Of a DNA stretch of 5,240 nucleotides, positions 1 through 5,240 are shown one piece after another (within the stretch, counting starts at the first letter, position 1; each line of letters opens with the position of its first letter). Origin of the DNA: Mailhella massiliensis. GTDB taxonomy: Bacteria > Desulfobacterota > Desulfovibrionia > Desulfovibrionales > Desulfovibrionaceae. The notes under the pieces are model-generated. The model saw only the letters and a list, made by a program, of their open reading frames with translations, was not told the origin of the DNA and ran no database searches. Location: NCBI RefSeq assembly GCF_020741395.1, contig NZ_DYZA01000076.1, forward strand, positions 1 through 5,240, in the 5' to 3' direction. The position numbers were made by a program, and so were the translations under genes.

Positions 1-2534
1 GCCTCCTCTTCCGGCGCTTCCACGATGAGTTCGTCGTGTATCTGCAGAAGAAGGCGCGCCTTCCTGCGCCGAAGCTCCTCATCGCCGTGCACCGCCAGCA
101 TGGCGAACTTGATGAGGTCGGCCGCCGACCCTTGGATAAGCGTGTTCACGGCCTGCCTCTCGGCAAGGGCCCGGGCCTGCCCGCTCTGGGAAACGATATT
201 GGGCAGCGGGCGTCGGCGGCCGGAAAGCGTAGTCACATAGCCGTTTCTGCGCGCCTCTTCCTCCACGCCGTCGAAGAACTCCTTGATGTGCGCGAACCTC
301 GTGAAGTATCGCTCGATGAACATCCGGGCTTCCGAGAGGGGGATGCCGAGATCCTGCCCGAGTTTGCTCGGCCCCATGCCGTAAATGAGTCCGAAGTTGA
401 TGGTCTTTGCCCTCCGCCTTTCGTCCGGCCCTATCTGGGAAGGTTCCACGTCGTACAGGAGCGCGGCCGTGCGGGTATGTATGTCCTCCCCGTTGCGGAA
501 GGAGGCAAGGAGCGTCGGATCCTGGGAATAGTGCGCGAGTACCCTGAGCTCCACCTGCGAATAGTCGGCGGAAATGAGGCTCATGCCCGGCCCGGCGGTG
601 AAGCAGGTGCGCATGCGCCGCCCGAGATCGCCGCGCACGGGAATATTCTGAAGGTTGGGGTTGCTGGAAGAGAGCCTGCCCGTGGCCGTGGCCGTCTGAT
701 TGAAGGTGGTGTGGATACGGCTGTCCGGCCCGGCAAGGCGGGGCAGCGGCTCCAGATAGGTGGAACGCATCTTCTCCAGCTTGCGGAATTCCAGAAGTGC
801 ATCCACCACGGGGTGCTTACCGGAAAGCTTTTCCAGCACGGCCTGCGAGGTGGAAGCCTGCCCGCCCTTCGTGGATTTGGCCGCGGCAAGGCCCAGCTTC
901 TTGAAGAGTATCTCGCCTATCTGCTGCGCAGAGCGGATGTTGAACTCCTGTCCGGCCTCCCGGTAAATGCGCTCCGTAAGCTCATCCAGCTCCTTCTGCA
1001 CCTCGTCGAGGAAGGCTTTCAGGGCCTCTTTGTCGATGGTAATGCCCGCGTCCTCCATGGCGGCGAGCACGGGAATAAGGGGCATTTCCATATCCCTGAG
1101 CAGGCGGAGGAGCCCGTCGCGTTCCAGGCGCTTCACCATGTCGTCGTACAGGGAAAGGGCGATGGAAGCGGGCCGCTCCATGGGCAGTCCGCTTTTTTCC
1201 GCATGGCGGGCCGAAAGGCTGGGCCAGCTGTAATCCCTGTCTTCAGGAGCCAGAAGATAGGCGGCAAGGCCGAGATCGAAACAGCGCACAGACGGCAGTG
1301 TGCCCCAGGACCTGTGGCCGTGCAGAAGGCGCTTCATGTCCGGCGTCACAAGCAAGGAGGCATCCGCCGCCCATGCCGCCAGCGCGCGGCAGTCGCCGGA
1401 AAAAAGCACTTCCTTCACACCGGAAGGCGTGCGCACGGCCACGCAGAAGCCCGCCTGCTGAAACCCGCGCAGCACCGGCGCGGCGGTAACAGCCACATCC
1501 CTTCCCGCACAGGAAGGCAACGATGCGGAGTCTTCCACGCTTTCCATGGCGGGTACGGCGGGAACCGCGTCAAAAAGGGAAAGCTGACGCCCTGCCCTGT
1601 TCCCCGGGGCAGAAGTTTCTCCTTCCTCGCCGGAAGCGGCCACAATGCCCTGGCGGACAAGACTGTCCAGTTCCCGCAAAAGAAAATTCATTTCAAATTC
1701 TCTCAGGAAGGTGCGCGCCTCCTGCCTGTTCAGAGGAAGCACGGAAAGTTCTTCCAGCGCGTGAGGGCAGCAATCCGTATGTAGCCGCGTCAGCTCACGA
1801 TAGAGGAACATGGCCTCTTCGTTGCCTTCCAGTTTTTTGCGGACAGAAGGCGGCACCTCGGCCATGCGGTCGCGCACCTCTTCCAGATTTTTGAAGTAGC
1901 GGAACAGCTTTTCCGCCGTCTTCTCGCCGATACCCTTCACCCCGGGTACGTTGTCGGAAGTATCGCCGATAAGCGCCTGCACGTCCGGCCACTGGAAAGG
2001 CTCAAGCCCTGTCTCTTCACGGAAGGATTCCAAAGTGACGATTTTTTCTTCCCGGGAGGCCGGATCCCACATGATGACTCCGGGGGCAAGGCACTGGCGC
2101 AGATCCTTATCCATACCGATGATGACGACGGGCCGCTCTTTCGCGTATGTCGCAGCAAGGCTTGCGATGCAGTCGTCGGCCTCGCAGCCTTCCGACACGA
2201 GCACCTTCATACCCAGAGCCCGCACCATGTTCTGCAAAGGCTCTATCTGTGCGATGAGCCCTTCTGGAGGGGTGGGACGATTGGCCTTGTAGGCAGGAAA
2301 TATCTCATGGCGGAAATGTCTGCCGTGCCCGTCCATAATAAAGGCGAAGTGGCGGGGCCGTTCCTCTCTCAGGAGCTTGAGCAGCACCCGGCCTACGATG
2401 TGCAGCGCGCCCGTGGGAAAGCCGTCGGAACGCGACATGCCCGCGTTGGCGAAATATCCCCGGAACAGAAAGGCGTTGCCGTCCATCACATAAAGGGGAT
2501 CCCCGGTAAGGCCGAGACGCTCTTTCAATGACAT
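1..2534 (-). CDS. polA: DNA polymerase I, partial (C-terminal end beyond the window)
   Basis: Family A DNA polymerase of gap filling, Okazaki-primer removal and excision repair. 844 codons are visible, running off the left edge. The 5' nuclease domain (about 12-290) has its metal-binding acids: D18, D68, E118/D120/D121, D142/D144 and D191/D194, plus a helix-hairpin-helix VPGVKGIGEKTA at 196-207. A low-complexity linker (about 296-350) contains QLSLF at 317-321. The middle domain (about 350-480) is a shortened 3'-5' exonuclease-like fold in which I find no DxE, NxxxD or YxxxD motif, so proofreading is probably absent, as in Taq and Bst Pol I. The polymerase domain follows: TATGRLSSSNPNLQNIPVR at 614-633 approximately, motif A DYSQVELR from D657, motif B RRRAKTINFGLIYG with K710, F714 and Y718, motif C HDE at 833-835. 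The D657-D834 spacing of 177 equals that of E. coli (D705-D882), implying about 45-50 missing residues. Start ATG at 2534 has AGGAG six bases upstream. Identity is certain; loss of proofreading is inferred from missing residues. Confidence 0.97.
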   Translation of the reverse strand, partial: MSLKERLGLTGDPLYVMDGNAFLFRGYFANAGMSRSDGFPTGALHIVGRVLLKLLREERPRHFAFIMDGHGRHFRHEIFPAYKANRPTPPEGLIAQIEPLQNMVRALGMKVLVSEGCEADDCIASLAATYAKERPVVIIGMDKDLRQCLAPGVIMWDPASREEKIVTLESFREETGLEPFQWPDVQALIGDTSDNVPGVKGIGEKTAEKLFRYFKNLEEVRDRMAEVPPSVRKKLEGNEEAMFLYRELTRLHTDCCPHALEELSVLPLNRQEARTFLREFEMNFLLRELDSLVRQGIVAASGEEGETSAPGNRAGRQLSLFDAVPAVPAMESVEDSASLPSCAGRDVAVTAAPVLRGFQQAGFCVAVRTPSGVKEVLFSGDCRALAAWAADASLLVTPDMKRLLHGHRSWGTLPSVRCFDLGLAAYLLAPEDRDYSWPSLSARHAEKSGLPMERPASIALSLYDDMVKRLERDGLLRLLRDMEMPLIPVLAAMEDAGITIDKEALKAFLDEVQKELDELTERIYREAGQEFNIRSAQQIGEILFKKLGLAAAKSTKGGQASTSQAVLEKLSGKHPVVDALLEFRKLEKMRSTYLEPLPRLAGPDSRIHTTFNQTATATGRLSSSNPNLQNIPVRGDLGRRMRTCFTAGPGMSLISADYSQVELRVLAHYSQDPTLLASFRNGEDIHTRTAALLYDVEPSQIGPDERRRAKTINFGLIYGMGPSKLGQDLGIPLSEARMFIERYFTRFAHIKEFFDGVEEEARRNGYVTTLSGRRRPLPNIVSQSGQARALAERQAVNTLIQGSAADLIKFAMLAVHGDEELRRRKARLLLQIHDELIVEAPEEE

Positions 2535-2540
2535 TTCTTT

Positions 2541-2545
2541 CTCCT
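2541..2545 (-). promoter_or_regulatory. Ribosome binding site of polA
   Basis: Read on the minus strand this is AGGAG, six bases before the ATG at 2534. It supports that start, and the protein reaches the first conserved 5' nuclease residue (D18) after a normal short N-terminus. Confidence 0.8.
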
Positions 2546-2596
2546 GTATGGAAGTTCCGACGGCAAAAGCCCGCAAAGGCCGCCTCGCCGTTCCGT

Positions 2597-2640
2597 AAAA
2601 AACTCCGGGACGCATCGCCATGTGCACAGATATCGCCGGA
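2597..2640 (-). terminator. Possible weak terminator between the reductase gene and polA
   Basis: On the minus strand a 5-base inverted repeat, TCCGG (2636-2640) and CCGGA (2604-2608), is followed after one base by a run of six T (2602-2597). The loop is long (27 bases) and the stem short, so termination would be leaky at best. A second GC-rich hairpin (CCGCC/GGCGG arms at 2662-2666 and 2646-2650) lies closer to the reductase stop but has no T tract. I could not find a convincing -35/-10 pair for polA in this 157-base gap, so polA may be partly transcribed from the reductase promoter; that is inference. Confidence 0.28.
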
Positions 2641-2691
2641 TTATGCCGCCCTGCCGCGCCTGGCGGAAAAGGCGGGATTGCAACAATGCCC

Positions 2692-3531
2692 CTAAAAATC
2701 CACCATGTCGGGATCCGAGCAGAGCCACATGGGAGCAAGCGCGTCGATAGCCCTCATGTCTTTTTCGTCAAGCATACCCTCTTCGCGAAGGTTCTCCTCC
2801 ATACGGGAAGGATCCGCGGCCTTGGGAAGAGGCAACACTCCGTGCCCGCGCAGCCAGGCAAGGCACACCTGCGCCGTCGTCAGGCCCGTTCTCTGCGCCA
2901 CGTCCCTGATGACGGGATGGTCGAGGGCAGCCCTACGGCCCAGAGGGCTCCAGGCCTCCACCACGATGCCGTGTTCCCGGCAGTATTCCAGCACCGGAAA
3001 CTGAAGCCAGCCGGGATGGCACTCTACCTGATTCACCATAGGGCAGATGCGCGCCGTTTTCAAAAGCCCCTCAAGGTGATGAGGCAGGAAGTTGCTCACC
3101 CCTATGGCCCGCACAATGCCTTCCTCGTAAAGATCTTCCAGCGCGCGCCAGGTTTCGGCGTTGAGCGCCTCCGCCCCGTCGCCGAACTGCTTTTTATTGG
3201 CGGGCCAGTGTATAAGGTACAAATCAAGGTAGTCCAGCCCCATCCTTTCCAGAGAAGCGGCAAAAGCGGCCCTCGTGCGCTCATAGCCGCGCTCCGTGTT
3301 CCACACCTTACTGGCAATGAACACCTCTTCGCGCGCAAGTCCGCTTTTGCGCAGAGCCTCGCCGAGGCCGCTCTCGCTGCCGTAGAAGGAAGCGGTATCG
3401 AAATGCCGATAGCCCGCCTCAAGGGCTCGAAGCACCGCCCCGCAGACTTCCTCTTCCGGGATTTTGCAGGTACCGAAGCCCGGATGAGGCACGATGACGC
3501 CGTTATGGAGCACGAATTCTTTCGATTTCAT
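2692..3531 (-). CDS. Aldo/keto reductase (2,5-diketo-gluconate reductase-like)
   Basis: Cytosolic NAD(P)H-dependent oxidoreductase that reduces aldehydes or ketones to alcohols; the 279 residues are a full-length (beta/alpha)8 barrel of the AKR superfamily, closest in feel to the DkgA/YvgN (AKR5) group. The catalytic tetrad is intact: D45 and Y50 in the GYRHFDTASFYGSE block, K75 in IASKVW, and H108 in LDLYLIHWP. Other family landmarks are IGVSNF at 143-148, NQVECHP at 167-173, EAWSPLGR at 192-199 and the cofactor-phosphate region LPKAADPSRMEEN (K237, R243, N247), where the usual Ser after Lys is Ala. It ends in the typical DPDMVDF. The start at 3531 has GAGGA six bases upstream. It is followed by polA in the same direction after 157 bases and is divergent from hppA. 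The physiological substrate cannot be read from sequence; roles in detoxifying methylglyoxal-like carbonyls or in sugar-acid metabolism are both possible. Confidence 0.95.
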   Translation of the reverse strand: MKSKEFVLHNGVIVPHPGFGTCKIPEEEVCGAVLRALEAGYRHFDTASFYGSESGLGEALRKSGLAREEVFIASKVWNTERGYERTRAAFAASLERMGLDYLDLYLIHWPANKKQFGDGAEALNAETWRALEDLYEEGIVRAIGVSNFLPHHLEGLLKTARICPMVNQVECHPGWLQFPVLEYCREHGIVVEAWSPLGRRAALDHPVIRDVAQRTGLTTAQVCLAWLRGHGVLPLPKAADPSRMEENLREEGMLDEKDMRAIDALAPMWLCSDPDMVDF

Positions 3532-3537
3532 GGCTGT

Positions 3538-3542
3538 TCCTC
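3538..3542 (-). promoter_or_regulatory. Ribosome binding site of the aldo/keto reductase gene
   Basis: Minus-strand GAGGA with a six-base spacer to the ATG at 3531. It fixes the start, which also gives the expected N-terminus ahead of the first barrel strand (NGVIVPHPGFGT). Confidence 0.75.
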
Positions 3543-3569
3543 ATGAGTTTTCCGTCCGGCAGGCGGCGA

Positions 3570-3670
3570 GCCCTGAAGCGAAAAGGGAAAACTCCCCTGC
3601 CCTGAACCGCACCGTCACAAAGGAACGGACGCCCCGCGACACGAGATCTCCGCAAACGGCAGGCCCTGAA
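3570..3670. repeat. Three direct copies of GCCCTGAA
   Basis: The octamer GCCCTGAA occurs at 3570-3577, 3599-3606 and 3663-3670, all in the same orientation, with offsets of 29 and 64 bases. The last two copies share a ninth base (C). They lie upstream of the reductase start, probably within its transcribed leader if the promoter at 3721-3748 is right. Whether they bind a regulator is unknown. Confidence 0.5.
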
Positions 3671-3720
3671 CGACAGACCCGGGATTCCGTGAAAGCGTAT
3701 CCTTTCTGTCCGCCGGGGAC

Positions 3721-3748
3721 GCAATATTCTGTTTTTCTGTATCGTCAA
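3721..3748 (-). promoter_or_regulatory. Candidate sigma-70 promoter for the aldo/keto reductase gene
   Basis: On the minus strand TTGACG (3748-3743; five of six consensus bases) is followed after 16 bases by TATTGC (3726-3721; three of six). A T run (complement of ten A at 3750-3759) sits directly upstream of the -35 box where an UP element would be. The predicted transcript would start near 3714 and have a leader of about 180 bases. The -10 box is weak, so this is tentative. Confidence 0.38.
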
Positions 3749-3796
3749 GAAAAAAAAAAGTCCATGTGCAGCCTCGCCTCTCCAGAGAGCAAGGCC

Positions 3797-3825
3797 TTGT
3801 CATCAGCATGGATTTTTTATATTAT
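3797..3825 (+). promoter_or_regulatory. Sigma-70-type promoter for hppA
   Basis: TTGTCA (3797-3802) and TATTAT (3820-3825) each match five of six consensus bases and are separated by the ideal 17 bases. The spacer ends in an AT-rich stretch in an otherwise GC-rich region. Transcription would begin near 3832, giving a leader of about 85 bases before the hppA start. This is the best promoter match I see in the window. Confidence 0.62.
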
Positions 3826-3840
3826 TGTTGCTCCATAATT

Positions 3841-3905
3841 ACAGGTGGTTCCAGGCAGACGGCTCTGCCCGTCCCACATTGGTTGTCCACTTTCAGCTTA
3901 CCTGT
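3841..3905 (+). other. Possible structured leader of hppA mRNA
   Basis: ACAGGT (3841-3846) is perfectly complementary to ACCTGT (3900-3905), whose end lies one base before the G5 tract used as Shine-Dalgarno. Enclosed are two mutually exclusive 5-bp hairpins: GGCAG/CTGCC (3854-3858 with 3865-3869) and GACGG/CCGTC (3858-3862 with 3869-3873). I do not recognise a known riboswitch class, and short helices like these can occur by chance in GC-rich DNA. Confidence 0.25.
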
Positions 3906-3906
3906 C

Positions 3907-3911
3907 GGGGG
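3907..3911 (+). promoter_or_regulatory. Ribosome binding site of hppA
   Basis: A GGGGG tract five bases before the ATG at 3917. It is a non-canonical Shine-Dalgarno that decides between two overlapping ATGs: the one at 3913 is out of frame with the pyrophosphatase and only one base from the G tract, so 3917 is preferred. Confidence 0.5.
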
Positions 3912-3916
3912 TATGT

Positions 3917-5240
3917 ATGACGTTCTTCTCTCTGGTCATCGTCTTCGCGTGCGCAGCCTTTGCGCTGTACTACGCGTTCAAGACGTCCAAAACCATCCTT
4001 GCCTCTTCCACCGGCAATGAAGACATGCAGCGCATCGCAAGCGCCATTCAGGAAGGTGCCCAGGCCTACCTTAAGCGCCAGTACCGCACCATCGCCATCG
4101 TGGGCGCCGTGGTCGCCGTGCTTCTGCTGTTCTTCATGTCCTTCCTCACAGCGTTGGGCTTCATCATCGGCGCCGTGCTTTCCGGTACTGCCGGCTTCAT
4201 CGGCATGAACGTCTCCGTGCGCGCCAACGTACGCACCGCCGCGGCTGCGGAAAAGGGCATGATTCCCGCTCTGAACACATCCTTCCAGTCCGGAGCCATC
4301 ACCGGCATGCTGGTGGTGGGGCTCGGCCTGCTCGGCGTTTCCCTTTACTACGCCGTTCTTTCCCTCTTCGGCGTCTCTACCGAACACACCATGCAGGCTC
4401 TGGTCGCCCTTTCCTTCGGCGCCTCCCTCATCTCTATCTTCGCCCGTCTCGGCGGCGGCATCTTCACCAAGGGCGCGGACGTGGGCGCCGACCTTGTGGG
4501 CAAAGTGGAAGCCGGTATTCCTGAAGACGACCCCCGCAACCCCGCCGTTATCGCCGACAACGTGGGCGACAACGTGGGCGACTGTGCCGGCATGGCCGCC
4601 GACCTCTTTGAAACCTACGCCGTCACCGTGGTGGCTACAATGCTGCTTGCCTCCATATTCTTCGACGGCGCTCTGCAGACCAAAATGATCATGTTCCCGC
4701 TGCTCATCAGCGGCGTGTGCATCGTCTCTTCCGTCATAGGAACCTTCTTCGTAAAGCTCGGCTCCGACGGCAACATCATGCGCGCCCTGTACAAGGGCCT
4801 CATCGCCACCGCCGGCATTTCCACGGTGCTCATTGCCATCATCACCATGTTCATGTTCTGGAGCGAGAGCAACATGCTCATCCAGGGCATCAGCTTCAGC
4901 GGCGTCAGCCTGTTCCTGTGCTGCCTTACCGGTCTTGTCGTCACCGGCCTCATCGTGTTCATCACCGAGTACTACACCTCCACCGACTACCGCCCCGTGC
5001 GCAGCATCTCCAAGGCTTCCACCACAGGCCACGCCACCAATGTGATCCAGGGCCTCGCCATCTCCATGGAATCCTGCGCCGCTCCCGTACTCGTCATCTG
5101 CGCGGGCATACTCTTCGCCTACGCCCAGGCGGGCCTGTTCGGCATTTCCCTTGCCGCCACCACCATGCTGGCCCTCGCCGGCATGATCGTCGCCCTTGAC
5201 GCCTACGGCCCCGTGACCGACAACGCCGGCGGCATCGCCG
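3917..5240 (+). CDS. hppA: Membrane-bound proton-translocating pyrophosphatase, partial (C-terminal third beyond the window)
   Basis: Integral inner-membrane pump that couples hydrolysis of pyrophosphate to ion export. 441 codons are visible of a usual 670-720. The N-terminus (one hydrophobic segment at about 3-22, then MQRIASAIQEGAQAYLKRQY at 37-56) matches the family start. Further hydrophobic segments lie at about 57-98, 125-150, 160-178, 222-249, 257-280, 293-315, 326-351, 378-404 and 406-428. The PPi/Mg site is intact: GGGIFTKGADVGADLVGKVE with D188, D192 and K196, then IPEDDPRNPAVIADN and GDNVGDCAGMAADLFE with D214, D218, D222 and E232. The block LDAYGPVTDNAGGIA (427-441) is cut by the window edge. 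The CAGMAADLFETYAVT form resembles Rhodospirillum rubrum-type K+-independent proton pumps, but the deciding Ala/Lys position (after the GNTT motif) is outside the window. It has its own promoter and diverges from the reductase gene. Subtype is inference; family identity is certain. Confidence 0.97.
   Translation, partial: MTFFSLVIVFACAAFALYYAFKTSKTILASSTGNEDMQRIASAIQEGAQAYLKRQYRTIAIVGAVVAVLLLFFMSFLTALGFIIGAVLSGTAGFIGMNVSVRANVRTAAAAEKGMIPALNTSFQSGAITGMLVVGLGLLGVSLYYAVLSLFGVSTEHTMQALVALSFGASLISIFARLGGGIFTKGADVGADLVGKVEAGIPEDDPRNPAVIADNVGDNVGDCAGMAADLFETYAVTVVATMLLASIFFDGALQTKMIMFPLLISGVCIVSSVIGTFFVKLGSDGNIMRALYKGLIATAGISTVLIAIITMFMFWSESNMLIQGISFSGVSLFLCCLTGLVVTGLIVFITEYYTSTDYRPVRSISKASTTGHATNVIQGLAISMESCAAPVLVICAGILFAYAQAGLFGISLAATTMLALAGMIVALDAYGPVTDNAGGIA

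Larger units (their letters stand above)
3532..3916. other. Divergent intergenic region between the reductase gene and hppA
   Basis: 385 bases with no credible gene. The reductase side (3532-3720) is GC-rich and holds three copies of an octamer and a 6-base inverted repeat (GGCAGG 3558-3563, CCTGCC 3596-3601). The middle contains a run of ten A (3750-3759) between two back-to-back promoter candidates. The hppA side has a local AT-rich stretch (about 3812-3840) and then a leader of roughly 85 bases. Open frames crossing it have no family features and overlap the flanking genes out of frame. Confidence 0.8.

Noticed and set aside
36..1784. A 582-codon open frame on the plus strand
   Set aside because: It lies entirely antisense to polA. 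Its composition (rich in Gly, Arg, His, Ala) is what the complement of a GC-rich gene gives, it has no recognisable domain, and polA motifs on the other strand are unmistakable.
2620..3546. A 308-codon plus-strand frame
   Set aside because: Antisense to the aldo/keto reductase, which has its full catalytic tetrad and a ribosome binding site on the other strand.
3503..3748. An 81-codon Arg-rich minus-strand frame overlapping the reductase start
   Set aside because: No ribosome binding site that I can see, overlaps the reductase start in another frame and has low-complexity Arg-rich content.
3749..3796. T run on the minus strand at 3750-3759 as a terminator
   Set aside because: The nearest inverted repeat (CTCT/AGAG at 3778-3789) is weak and about 18 bases away from the T run, so it does not form an intrinsic terminator; the tract fits better as promoter-associated DNA.
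3832..3916. Fluoride riboswitch, considered because that class can control pyrophosphatase genes
   Set aside because: The leader lacks the conserved GGNGATG-type opening and pseudoknot arrangement, so the class cannot be supported.
3766..4020. An 84-codon plus-strand frame ending inside hppA
   Set aside because: It begins upstream of the hppA promoter and runs through the leader into hppA out of frame; no family features. Its internal ATG at 3913 is noted only as a possible decoy start.
3893..5032. A 379-codon minus-strand frame rich in His, Gly, Asp and Glu
   Set aside because: It is the exact antisense of hppA. The unusual His/acidic composition comes from complementing repeated GTG, GCC and ATC codons of membrane helices, so it is not a metal-binding protein.

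Overview
This is an ordinary chromosomal window from a GC-rich bacterium. It holds three protein genes and two intergenic gaps. Two genes run off the ends: polA (DNA polymerase I) at the left edge on the minus strand, and a membrane-bound proton-pumping pyrophosphatase (hppA) at the right edge on the plus strand. A complete aldo/keto reductase gene lies between them on the minus strand. I see no mobile element, CRISPR array, tRNA or rRNA. The gene set, base composition and protein flavour would fit an anaerobic Desulfovibrionaceae-type bacterium, where PPi-driven pumps are common, but this placement is an impression and not a proof.

Layout: positions 1-2534 (minus) are polA, complete at its N-terminus and missing only about the last 45-50 residues. 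Positions 2535-2691 are a short gap with the polA ribosome binding site and a possible weak terminator for the upstream gene. Positions 2692-3531 (minus) are the aldo/keto reductase, which is followed by polA in the same direction. Positions 3532-3916 are a 385-base divergent intergenic region. It carries a good sigma-70-type promoter facing hppA, a weaker one facing the reductase beside a ten-A tract, and three copies of an 8-base direct repeat. Positions 3917-5240 (plus) are the first two thirds of hppA.

The three genes do not form one obvious pathway: DNA repair/replication, carbonyl reduction and PPi-driven ion pumping. No new system is visible. The points worth a second look are fine-grained. 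The Pol I has a canonical-looking sliding-clamp-binding pentapeptide (QLSLF) in its interdomain linker and a proofreading domain without its catalytic acidic residues. The divergent region has an unexplained repeated octamer and a possibly structured hppA leader.
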